Below are positions 1-9,787 of a DNA stretch of 64,000 nucleotides, in pieces. The notes beneath the pieces are model-generated. The model saw nothing but the letters and a program-made list of their open reading frames with translations. It searched no databases and was not told the origin of the DNA. Source of the DNA: Sipunculus nudus (lineage: Eukaryota; Annelida; Sipuncula; Golfingiida; Sipunculidae); NCBI GenBank assembly GCA_026874595.1, contig CM049313.1, positions 23,432,008 to 23,496,007 of the forward strand, read 5' to 3'. The position numbers were made by a program, and so were the translations under genes. How positions within the stretch are numbered: the first letter of the stretch is position 1; each line of letters begins with the position of its first letter.

Positions 1-788
1 ATATATTTCAAACTTGGGGAAAGTTCGATGGTGCAAAAAATAGTCCTTTGCCTGCCCGATAGAAGGCGTCCCGGTCAACCCAGGTCAAACCTGACATGAG
101 TGTCTACGGTTAAGCCAAATTCTGCTCACTTTTGATTTAATGCATATCATTTATTCGCTTGGTTTTTAAGCATAATTAAGGTATGTATTACAAAAACTGA
201 TTATTATTAGCTTCAGATGAACAGGGTGCCAGATGTCTTGAATATTTGATATTGATACCTATATATAAAAATAATATAATGATTTAGTTACAGTTCTTAA
301 ATCCTTTGCTTAATCATAAAATTCGCATATTACTCAGGGTATAATGAAGATAATTATTCATTATGCCAATCAAAAGTGGTTATCCATAAGTCTATTACAA
401 TGTCCGTGACCCGAGCCGGAAGAAGCTAAAGCAAGCCGTGCTGGCTGAATACGTGTATCACCTGTCCTGTTATACTTTAAGGATGATGGCGCCGTCATTT
501 TGAGAGCGTTCCTCCGGCTATTACTTGGAAGATACACGTCTATTGGGCCCAACATTCTCTCTACAGATAAATTTTCCCACCTTGAAACTGTCCTCGGAGT
601 ACGTTCCTATGGTAATTCCGTGCCCTTAGTAAACAATAACCTCACAAACATTTCGTAACCGGCAGGGGCTGCCAGTTTGTGTACAGATTAAAACCGAGAT
701 GTTAAAAGTAGCATTTCGGATGTTATGGTATAACGCCATTTATAATAATATATACTTTATTTATTTTACATGGATTATACAACTAGTA
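1..788. other. Intergenic, no gene seen
   Basis: AT-rich DNA with short chance open frames only. I see no splice-bounded coding exon, tandem array or RNA gene here. Confidence 0.5.
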
Positions 789-975
789 CGAGGCACTCTC
801 AGTGGCTCGGATGTTGACGCTTGGTAGCCGATAAGGGTGGAGGAAAACCGGAGAACCCGAAAAAAACAACCGACCTTGGACAGGCCACTTAACCCACTTT
901 CATAGACACGCCTGGAATCGAGCCCGGGTCGCCAGCGGAGAAACCGAGCGTTTTACCACTCAGCTGTCCAGATCC
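789..975 (-). mobile_element. tRNA-derived SINE-like repeat, copy 1
   Basis: Read on the minus strand, the 900-975 part looks like the head of a tRNA-derived SINE: an A-box-like TGGACAGCTGAGTGG followed by the B-box-like GGGCTCGATTCC. The rest of the block, including GGAGAACCC, matches a second copy at 24083-24258. Two diverged copies sharing the same tRNA-like end support a retroposed family. A functional tRNA gene is unlikely because no acceptor-stem pairing is evident. Confidence 0.6.
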
Positions 976-2213
976 CTAATAAACTCCATTTATTATAACA
1001 TCCCATACTCTTTTACATCCGTTAAACAAGTTTTACCCACTTTATTTTACATGGAATTTAAAAGTTCATGATTGCAACATGTACTAACGCAATTAGTCGA
1101 TAGCCATCGGAGTTATAGGACTGAAAAATTTAATCATAGATTAAATGGATCTTCAAAATTCACCATTTGTGATTAATTTAGATCGGTTAATGATGTGTCA
1201 ACAAAGTCATTCAACTATCTATACCAGACATCTGGACGATAACTTATGAATATATCAATAATTAACTACCACTGACATGCAGTTCTAAAATCAATTAATT
1301 CTACGCCACCTTTACACAATTGTATATGGCACACATTCTGATGACACATATAAAATCAACATTCTGTCATTATTAAGGGGCATTTTCGCATATCAGGTCT
1401 GTCATTATTCGTTCTAAAGTTCTTTTGTTTACCCATATACATTAGTGGAATTAAAGTTGCACCAGACTCGATCAGTGACGCAAAACTTAAACCTAGCGCG
1501 CACGCCATCTGGTGGCCTTATTTCGCTAATTCAAATATTAATATTTTTCTAGCTTCATGCCGGTGTTTCCCTCTGTTTCTTCTGTTAAGGTAGTTATGGT
1601 AAAGAGAATCACATGGACTGTGTCTACTCACACTCAGAAACAACATCGTATAAAACATATGAAATGGAGATAGGGTAATCGGGATTTTTTTTCTGGAAAA
1701 TATTTTTGTTTTCAGCCAACAACTTCTGTTTATCTGTTTGAACAAAGCCAGAAAACGTGTGATGAACTTATTTAAAAATAACACTCTAGCTGGATATCCT
1801 TAAACAAAACCAAATAAATTCCTGGCGGAATTATGGACGGGAGATGCAGTTTCATTTGCAGTTTCATCTGGGGGCGGGGAGGGGGACATTTTTACCGTTC
1901 TAAATGTTTTCTGCTGCGAGCACTGGTTAAGAGCAAGACCATTAAAGAATGTTTACATATGATATAGATTATTCTGATTTTATTTTTATTATTAAGCAAA
2001 AAGGGCCATAAATACTATTGATTCCTTCAGTTTTATTCACAATCATCGTTACATGACCCAGGTGTTGTGCCGAGCTTAGGTGTCTCCATCTGGTGACCAA
2101 AGGAAGTATGACATAGATACTGAATTTAAAAGATGTTCACGTTTTCGTTCATTCGTTCACTCAGAATAAAAAGTAAAAGTGTAAAATATATGTTTAAGTG
2201 CACACACACACGC
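976..2213. other. Intergenic, no gene seen
   Basis: AT-rich sequence with no coding exon or repeat that I can recognise. A short G-run lies near 1870-1885. Confidence 0.45.

Positions 2214-2288
<75 letters not shown>
2214..2288. repeat. (TA)n microsatellite
   Basis: A short CA-rich lead-in passes into an uninterrupted run of about 36 TA units. Open frames across it encode only alternating Ile-Tyr and are not genes. Confidence 0.95.
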
Positions 2289-2291
<3 letters not shown>

Positions 2292-2480
2292 TAAGCTACC
2301 GCATGACGACCGCCTCGTTAGCACGACCTTCCCCGCTAACTCGACCAACCTTCTTGGTCCAAGAATTGTCCAATATGTATTTTCATATGATAAATTTCGG
2401 TAACACGACCACCCCGCTATCACGACCAACGACCACCTTTTCGGTCCCGACCTTCGGATGAGCCCACATTGCCACTGACC
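2289..2480. repeat. CGACC-type dispersed repeat fragment
   Basis: Repeated CGACCACC, CCGCTAACTCGACC and CCGCTATCACGACC motifs alternate with 'cggtcc' blocks. Similar motifs recur at 3700-3732, 17117-17215, 34855-34895 and 39725-39790, which indicates a dispersed family. It directly precedes the 90-bp tandem array, whose unit carries the same CACGACCACTGGCCC core. Confidence 0.6.
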
Positions 2481-2489
2481 TGTGGCGAC

Positions 2490-3235
2490 CGCGGCTCGTT
2501 GAGCAGATAACATGCTCATTGCCCGGCTTGGATTCAGATAATAGCCCGTAATTAAGTAGCCGTATCACGACCACTGGCCCGTGGCCTGTTGAGCAGGAGA
2601 CACGCTCATCGCCCAGCTTGGACTTGGATGATAGCCCGTAATTAATTAGCCGTTTCATGACCACTGGCCCGTGGCCCGTTGAGCAGGAGACACGCTCATC
2701 GCCCAGCTTGGACTTGGATGATAGCCCGTAATTAATTAGCCGTTTCACGACCACTGGCCCGTGGCCCGTTTAGCTGGTGACACGCTCATCGCCCAGCTTG
2801 GACTTGGATGATAGCCCGTAATTAAGTAGCCGTATCACGACCACTGGCCCGTGGCCTGTTGAGCATGAGACACGCTCATCGCCCAGCTTGGACTTGGATG
2901 ATAGCCCGTAATTAATTAGCCGTTTCACGACCACTGGCCCGTGGCCCGTTGAGAAGGAGACACGCTCATCGCCCAGCTTGGACTTGGATGATAGCCCGTA
3001 ATTAATTAGCCGTTTCACGACCACTGGCCCGTGGCCCGTTGAGCTGGTGACACGCTCATCACCCAGCTTGGACTAAGATAATAGCCCGTAATTAATTAGC
3101 CGTATCACGACCACTACCCCGTTGAGCCGGTGACACGCTCATAGCCCAGCTTGGACTAAGATAATAGCCCGTGATTAATTAGCCGTATCTCGACCACTGG
3201 CCAGTGGCCCGTTGAGCAGGTGACACTAGTTTATA
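2490..3235. repeat. 90-bp tandem repeat array (about 8 units)
   Basis: The motif GTGGCC(C/T)GTTGAG recurs at 2581, 2671, 2761, 2851, 2941 and 3031, exactly 90 bp apart. Diverged flanking units shorten near 3110-3220. Because 90 is a multiple of 3, minus-strand frames stay open as 30-residue repeats; this follows from the period and is not evidence of coding. Units differ at single positions (LINYGLSSKSKLGDERV versus LLNYGLLSESKPGNEHV in translation). The edge units are the most diverged, as expected for an array evolving by unequal exchange. Confidence 0.93.
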
Positions 3236-3733
3236 ATGCCATACTATACGCATCAATAGATATTGTACTCCATGGTCCGTTACATTGTTGAGTACGGCAG
3301 TTAGATTACCATTTAACACACTGATCAAAAAGGAGTTTGGCAAACATAACTGACACCAAACGGATTCATGCAGATGACAAAAACTGTGACAAATCACATT
3401 TCAGTGATCAAGCAGGAACCATATAGGGCCAAAATCACACTTAGAATTTGATGTAATTATTCTGTTCTCGAATGTAGCTTGTACATTTTATACAATGCCC
3501 ATTGACTTGTATTATGGCTTAGTCAATCTATTTGTTTCATGTGTGTGTTTTAAATCCCTTAAAAAACTTTTGAATCATATTCATGTTTTTATTTATTTTC
3601 TTTATATTTTAAATTTTAAATTTAAGAGGGACTTCAAATTATTATTTACGTGATATCACCTTATTATCGCCTGCTTTAATATTGGCAGACTAAAGTACAA
3701 GCAACCACAGGTGGTCGCGTTAGCGAGGTTTTA

Positions 3734-3794
<61 letters not shown>

Positions 3795-4138
3795 CTAGAC
3801 ATAAATAAACAGGAAACAAATTTAAACCTGATCTTAGAACAACGAACAAGTCCCAACAACCCGGCAATTATATTGACCTTTCAGCGTGACCGTAAATATG
3901 CGTTCTGTTATAAGTGCCCCTTGCTGTCCCATACAAACCGGTTGACACCTCACGACGTGTTTGATTACTATGGTAACGTGATTTATTGATTCTTTAGGTA
4001 AATACTGACTTATATTAGTTATTGTTACGGAAATATAGAATGTAAATGAAATAATATATAAATACTTATCATCAGTCGTTATTTTCTTTCAATCATGGAA
4101 TATGAGTTTACAACCAATTTCTAAAACTAATTAAAATT

Positions 4139-4140
<2 letters not shown>
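3236..4140. other. Intergenic with (TA)n tract and CGACC remnant
   Basis: A CGACC-family remnant (about 3700-3732) abuts a (TA)n tract at 3736-3791. No gene signal in the rest. Confidence 0.5.

Positions 4141-4207
<67 letters not shown>
4141..4207. repeat. (TA)n microsatellite
   Basis: About 33 uninterrupted TA units, followed by a short GA/poly-G stretch at 4262-4285. Confidence 0.95.
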
Positions 4208-4209
<2 letters not shown>

Positions 4210-4554
4210 CTGTATTGATGAATCGAATGTGTTAGTTAGAGAGAAGGCAGCGAGTCGGACAGACAGAGAGAGAGGGGGGGGGGGTAGAAAAAGCAATTGA
4301 CAGAGTGATAACTGATCCATATTAAACAAATTATGTCAACTGTGTATATGTAAAAAGATTATTAATAAAGTAATCATATATGTAACTGTATAAACTAAAT
4401 ATACTTAGTACACTGAAATTGTTAAATTTGTGTAATATCCTATACAACCTCAAAGGCTTTACGTGATATATACCTTAAGATTCGTTCACACTATTAAAAA
4501 AATAATGTGTTTTCTTAAGGTTCAGTAGCAGGGTTTGATGAACAGCTACTCATA

Positions 4555-4700
4555 CGTGAAACTGCTATGATCTGTAGCCGTAGGCCACGCCCCTTTGCTG
4601 TGACGTCAAAAGAGGTGGCACTCCGCTGACCCACAATCCCTAGAGGGGCGACCTCTGTCTGTCGCTCCGGTAATCAAAGGAACTTCAGGTCAGCGTGTTC
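4555..4700. promoter_or_regulatory. GC-richer island with perfect CRE, no gene attached
   Basis: This patch stands out from the AT-rich surroundings. It holds CCACGCCCC (KLF/Sp1-like), a perfect cAMP-response palindrome TGACGTCA at 4601-4608, and an ACCCACAATCCC block. These are promoter-style motifs, but no coding exon follows on either strand, so it may be an orphan promoter, an upstream non-coding exon or a degenerate repeat end. Confidence 0.25.
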
Positions 4701-5505
4701 CTTGGCTTGGTGTGTGATGTGGTGCAATTTGATTTTCTTGCAAAAATGAGATTTTGAGCAGTAATAAAATGTGTTTTGTATATAGATTTTCCTGTTACCC
4801 CCGGTGTGCATTTGGTCAAATATTAGTTCAGTACGAACTCAGTACGAATAGACCAGCAGGAAATCAGACAGGATTACAACAAAAAATGTGGACTTTTGGA
4901 ACTTTGTTGAAAACGTTTTTCTAGAATAAGCCATATGTTTATGGAATAAAAACATTAAATATAGATAACCCGTTTAAGTTACTGAACTAAATGAAGCAAT
5001 GATCTAGCCTTCTAATATAAAATCCAAATGAAATAAACAATACTTACTCGATGTCGATTATGAGTTGATTTATGACGATGGAATATTACAGACGTCCTAT
5101 ACAAATGTCAGGGGTGGATGGGCGACACAGGGGCGCAAGCCACGTTTTAATCATTTATTATTTAACAAAAAGGGAAATATAACAATACCTCACAGAAAAC
5201 GACCCAAGACTACACTTTTACTGCATAAAAATTTCGACACCAAGGAACTGGGGTGGGAGGAGGTGTCATACTCGATTACTAAGTGAAAGAGGTTCGTTTT
5301 GAATATATAAAAGGCAAACTAAAGGGAATGTAGGTAGTTTTGACACTGGCTTTGTTTATTTAACATATTTTTAAACTCATATAACTGGACTTTATCATAA
5401 TATAACATTTCAAGTCAAATTTAAAAAGTAAAAAACAAAAACATCCCCGCACTCGGACTTATACGGTGGCTCGTTAGGACACACAGAAAATTATTTTTAA
5501 TCTCT
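4701..5505. other. Intergenic, no gene seen
   Basis: Contains a 73-codon open frame at 5065-5286 with no recognisable domain and no supporting splice sites. I treat it as chance. Confidence 0.4.
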
Positions 5506-5665
5506 TTCCCACGCGTAGTATCTCGTGGCCACCCGATAATTATCTCGATCCCACGCGTTAGTATCTCGTGGCCACGCGGTAATTATCTCGTTCCAACGCG
5601 ATAGTATCTCGTGGCCACGCGGTAATTATCTCGTTCCCACGCGTCAGTATCTCGTGGCCATGCTA
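5506..5665. repeat. 43-bp minisatellite (4 units)
   Basis: TCTCGTGG occurs at 5521, 5564, 5607 and 5650, a strict 43-bp spacing. Each unit alternates TATCTCGTGGCCACGCGG with TTATCTCGTTCCCACGCG, so each unit is itself two related half-units. Confidence 0.9.
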
Positions 5666-5740
5666 TCCATGCGTTAGTATGCCATGCTCATACTCAAGCC
5701 CTCATTTGGACAAGAATGTCTGCGGTCTGTTTTCTGCTGT

Positions 5741-6150
5741 ATGTAAAGCCTCGGTCACAACCCGCTGCGGTAACCGCACACCGTAGAGTACCCTACGATT
5801 TTTGGGACGGCAGGAATACTTAAGCGTCGGTCACAACCCACTGCGGTCACCGCACACCGTAGATCACAGTTCGGTTTTTGAAACCGCAGGAATACTTATG
5901 CAGCCGACGTGCGGGAACAGAACGGTGTCTTCCTCATTCTCACTGTAAAGAAAGCTAACCCTGCGGACGCCGCAAGCTGTCCCTGCGGAAGCCGCAAAGA
6001 CCCCTTACGACAGCCGCAGGTACGCCGTACGTCTTTCGGGTAGCCGAGTTGGCGTTAAAAATCGCACGGGTATCCTACGATCTCCCTACGTCTACTGTAC
6101 GGAGCCCGTACGGAGCCCGTAGGTGGCTGCCTGACGCACGGCCGCCGCAT
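5741..6150. repeat. GC-rich dispersed element with 76-bp internal duplication
   Basis: TCGGTCACAACCC occurs at 5751 and 5827 (76 bp apart), each followed by CTGCGGT(A/C)ACCGCACACCGTAG and a 'caggaatactta' end. The stretch to 6150 is rich in short self-complementary blocks (CTGCGG/CCGCAG, ACGGAGCCCGTACGGAGCCCGT). It resembles a non-autonomous foldback or MITE-like element rather than a gene. Confidence 0.55.
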
Positions 6151-7425
6151 CAACTAAGAGAGTTAATGCTATTTAAATTGTTTGTTTTTATTTTGTTGTA
6201 TGTGCTTTTACGCTGGCTTTGAGGTAAATTCTACAGCGGCATTCATTGCGTTGGTTCAAGAGCACAGTTTCAACTTCCCCATATTTCTGTGTTCAGGGAA
6301 AATTTTATTGAGTTTGTTTGGGGTTACTGTTTATAAGGTAAGGGCAGCTTTCAGGCTGTTTGAAACAACGTGGCAGATAATTGAGTTGCTACCCACTCGC
6401 CGTCAGATTATAAGCGCGAGGGGAGAAGTTCTCAGTCAAATTTGATAGGGACGGAAACTGTAGCGTCAGCTCGCACCGGGAGGTTAATAGTCATTCTCAA
6501 CGGATATTCCGGACGTGTGAAGGATAAACCTATTAATTTGTTTCATCGCAGGATGTCTTTTCTCAGATCTCTCATTCCACCGGATTCCTAGAGAAATGAT
6601 TACATAGGTTCTTTTCTTTTTATTTAGCAAGTGCGGCGCAGTATAATCTAGAAATTGCAGTCTGCAGAGAAAACATTACATTTTTCTTGGGGGGGGGGGG
6701 GGCTATTGGGGGGGGGGGTAGCGCGGTGCGAAACGACTATTTTTAAGGGCAACGTTTCATCAGAAAGCATGATTTCATGTAATAAGTTGAGAGCGAATGG
6801 TGTTTTCTGGTTTCAGAACATGGAACTAGGAACGTGGTTTTTTATTTATCGTATAATTATTATTCTGATCATTACTTTTTTATAGTTCTTCTTATTACTG
6901 TTACTATTCTTAGTGACTTCGGGAGCCTCTCCCGATGGACGATATAAGCACAGACCTATCGATGGTACTCTGAAGTATTCCAGACTATCCATCCTGCAAA
7001 TTATTTGAAATGTTGAAATACTCAAGGTAACAAATATCCTCTTGGACGTAACGGAACACAATTAAAAAAACATATGAGTATATTTTCTTTCCAAATGCTT
7101 AGTTTTACTTTCTATATTTTTTCCCTCAAACCAAGCCTTTCAGGGGGAGTCATGGTGTTTACGATAGTGTATATATGTTATCCTTAGATATACACTGTCT
7201 TTGTGTCAGTAAATTCACAGACGTCTGTTTCCCTGGAAGACTTTGGAAGTTCACCGGAAAAGCTACTTTCAAATGGTTCAACATCCGGTTTATGGCCTGG
7301 ACATATCCGATTTAATGTCTCGCCGTCCACTCTTAGAGTGGTTTATGTAAGCTACTTGCCGCCCAATGACAAAAAGAAGTAAATGCATAAAAGTTGGCAT
7401 TAAAAATAACGGAGCCGGTTACCTC
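6151..7425. other. Intergenic, no gene seen
   Basis: Two poly-G runs lie at about 6688-6718. An 87-codon open frame at 6182-6445 shows no recognisable domain. No other feature. Confidence 0.4.
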
Positions 7426-7429
7426 AACC

Positions 7430-7650
7430 GAAATAAACCAGCTACTGTGGTTGAGAGGTAGAGCAGAGAACTAAAAGCCTTGAAGTCGTGAGTCCAGATC
7501 TCAGCCGAGGAGCGCTTAGGTTTCATGGTCTGCCCCACCCAGGGCGAGCGCTCTGCAGGCTTAATGGGAAGGCTGTGTTCTACAACCGTGTATCACTCAC
7601 ACGAGTGCGTCTCCTTGGTGTTATCTGTTTCCTTTCGAACATTCAGATAG
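7430..7650 (+). mobile_element. tRNA-like SINE-family repeat
   Basis: A-box-like TGGTTGAGAGGTAGAGC is followed by a weaker B-box-like GAGTCCAGATCTC. The downstream body (CCACCCAGGGCGAGCGC, CTGCAGGCT, GAGTGCGTCT) is shared with a diverged copy in intron 5 of P450 gene A at 13710-13930. Two copies with a common body and a tRNA-like head support a SINE family. Confidence 0.5.
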
Positions 7651-8138
7651 CGGTATGACGGTTTCGAGGGAAAGTAAGGGAAGACCGGCCATTGCATGTT
7701 TTTCTGTTGGCAAATTTACTTTTCAAGTTTTGAATAGATTTTGATGACACCAAAGTAACAAACTGTTCGATCATATAGGTAATATGGAGCGCCATCCGTC
7801 TCTAGGATTTTGAAGGGTTCATTACCAATTCGAGATACAGCTATTTGTTTGTCCCGTACAAGCTGGAGCCGCGTTTGTTCTGGTAAGTAGGGCTAACCTG
7901 TGATGCGACTACCGAATTATGAACCATTGCAGAAACTTTTCTATTCTTGGGTTAATATTATAATAGAATAATACTTCTTCTGCGCTGAAGTTTGACATTC
8001 TCCAAGCTAATTGAAAATAAGGAATAATTTCAATATGTAGAAACGGACCTGCTTTGGCGGATGTCTGCACTCTCCGAGCGCTTTTCTTATTTCAAGCAAT
8101 ACGAGGTTTGAATTGCCGTGCTAGTCTGTATATATGAG
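7651..8138. other. Intergenic, no gene seen
   Basis: No coding or repeat signal recognised. AAGCAATACGA at 8094-8104 is repeated at 8311-8321, on the other side of the hairpin below. Confidence 0.4.
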
Positions 8139-8311
8139 TAAGTGAAGTAGATATATGATACCTGAATGTGGACTAGCTGGTGTTGTTACTCTAGACACAA
8201 GCTTTCGGGGGTACAGCAACCTGAAGAAGGGGGCTGTACCCCCGAAAGCTTGTGTCTAGAGTAACAACACCAGCTAGTCCACATTAAGGTATAATATATC
8301 TACTTCACTTA
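8139..8311. repeat. Long near-perfect inverted repeat (about 79-bp arms)
   Basis: The left arm (8139-8217) and right arm (8233-8311) are reverse complements apart from a few changes in the outer third. They are separated by a 15-bp spacer. The inner part, containing CTAGACACAAGCTTTCGGGG and its complement, is perfect. The 11-bp direct repeat AAGCAATACGA lies outside both arms and could be a remnant of target duplication. Candidate: foldback/MITE element or hairpin RNA source about 0.6 kb upstream of the P450 A promoter block. Confidence 0.85.
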
Positions 8312-8758
8312 AGCAATACGACTGATATATAAATGTAACAAATGAGATCAGAAATAAATGTTAGGTGCAAATGTTGTTACTAGTGACTACTACCCTATCT
8401 GCTTGAAAAATCATCCATTTCGAGATCCAGCACAAACAGAGGAAGAAAGAAAAAACAAGGAGAGGTTAAAAAGGTCTTTGATGTGTTTGCACTTCGGGTA
8501 CTTGAGAAAGCCCCCTCCCCCTCCCCCCCCCCCCCCCCCGCTATTATGACTCACAAAACAAAAATAGAAATTAACTCCTGTGATATCCCCGCGAAAGGAC
8601 GTTTAATTTAAAGAACGTAAAGTTATACGTTTTTTATTTGGTTTGAGACTGCATATTTATTCTTTTGGAAAATTAATATACACCAAGAATCATTCAATTA
8701 GGTATCAGCAGACGGATGTCATTGTTGGAACAGCAGGATTTTAGAACACCTAATGTAA
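8312..8758. other. Upstream flank of P450 A, no gene seen
   Basis: Contains a poly-C tract at about 8513-8540. Otherwise nothing recognisable. Confidence 0.4.
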
Positions 8759-8888
8759 TGACGTCATTGCATAACGTTATTAATCAAAACAAAGGGATTA
8801 CCAGGAAACAACCATGATTGGACTTGAGGGGATCTAATTTCCTGCACAGCAGTTAAGCTGTAATCCGTACAGGTGGTATATATATAAG
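8759..8888 (+). promoter_or_regulatory. P450 A promoter module (CRE, 17-bp block, CCAAT, TATA)
   Basis: In order: a perfect CRE TGACGTCA at 8759-8766; CAAAACAAAGGGATTAC at 8785-8801; inverted CCAAT TGATTGG at 8815-8821; TATATATATAAG at 8877-8888, about 235 bp before the ATG at 9122. Gene B has the same order (CRE 51481-51488, the 17-bp block at 15 of 17 bases at 51458-51474, CCAAT 51440-51446, AT-rich box 51375-51384). Conservation between otherwise unalignable flanks is the evidence. cAMP responsiveness is inference from the CRE. Confidence 0.65.
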
Positions 8889-9121
8889 CTTTGTCACATC
8901 ACACACATTCAGTGCTGTGATTTTCCTACCTGTATGAGGATATAATAATACCTGTAGGCTGAAACAAGTAGGGCTTGACCAGTAGCAGAACAAAACAATC
9001 AAGCAAAGTGGACGTTCCCTTGTGTAGTAAAGCACCTAAGAAGGTTTACAGTGACTGGCTTGTAAGGATTGAAAAATATTCATTTTTCGTGAAGATAAAG
9101 TAATAAATCTGAACAGTAAAA

Positions 9122-9349
9122 ATGGCTCTAGCTGCTGCATCTGCTGTTAGGAAGCTGCCCAGCCCACGACTGGCTCGACGAGCCCTTGTCAGTCCACGGG
9201 CTGGGAGGAGATCAGCGTCCACCAGCCCAAGTCCAAGTCCTCAGATGACCAGAACTGTCAAAATGGCGGCGCCAACTGTCGCAGCGATGTCCACTCGACA
9301 ACACGCCAATCCCCCGACTCTGACGGTTGATGGTTTTGCCATAGAAAAG
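9122..9349 (+). CDS. P450 A exon 1: start and targeting leader
   Basis: Residues 1-76, ending in phase 0 at GAAAAG/GTAAGT. The leader is basic and Pro/Ser-rich, as expected for mitochondrial import. The ATG is the first in frame and matches the start of gene B. Bases 9192-9267 are identical to gene B, silent sites included. Confidence 0.9.
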
Positions 9350-9722
9350 GTAAGTATTCCTAGACCTATGCATGTAAGAATTGCAAAATATTAGCGGGAC
9401 ACAGTAGTCAGCCCTATCAGACCGATATGGCTTACATTTTGTAATGTAAGGGCAGATCCAGAAATTTAAAAAAAAGGGAGTGAGGTCCAAAACATGCTAA
9501 TGCCAGACTTGCGCCGGAGCAACCGCCCCCCCCCCCCATTTTCAATCGCAATTTTTTTCAATTAATTATCAATTTGATAAAATCTGGCACAGTATCTGCT
9601 TGTACCTTTACAAAAAATATAGCATTTCCAGGTCTTGTAAAAGATAAAGGGAACAGGGATGCAAAGGTTATCACAGCCCAATGTGGATTGTCACAGCAAT
9701 TTTTATTTGTTAATAACTGACC

Positions 9723-9787
<65 letters not shown>

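Noticed and set aside
900-975. tRNA gene on the minus strand
   Set aside because: Both internal promoter boxes are present, but the body continues as a repeat shared with 24083-24258.
2383-3024. Minus-strand repeat protein of 30-residue units
   Set aside because: Same reason: a 90-bp tandem unit lacking stops. Units vary without sign of coding constraint.
6182-6445. Hydrophobic 87-codon open frame
   Set aside because: No signal-peptide pattern, domain or splice partner; AT-rich chance frame.
9212-9490. 92-codon minus-strand open frame over P450 A exon 1
   Set aside because: Antisense shadow of the conserved leader exon.
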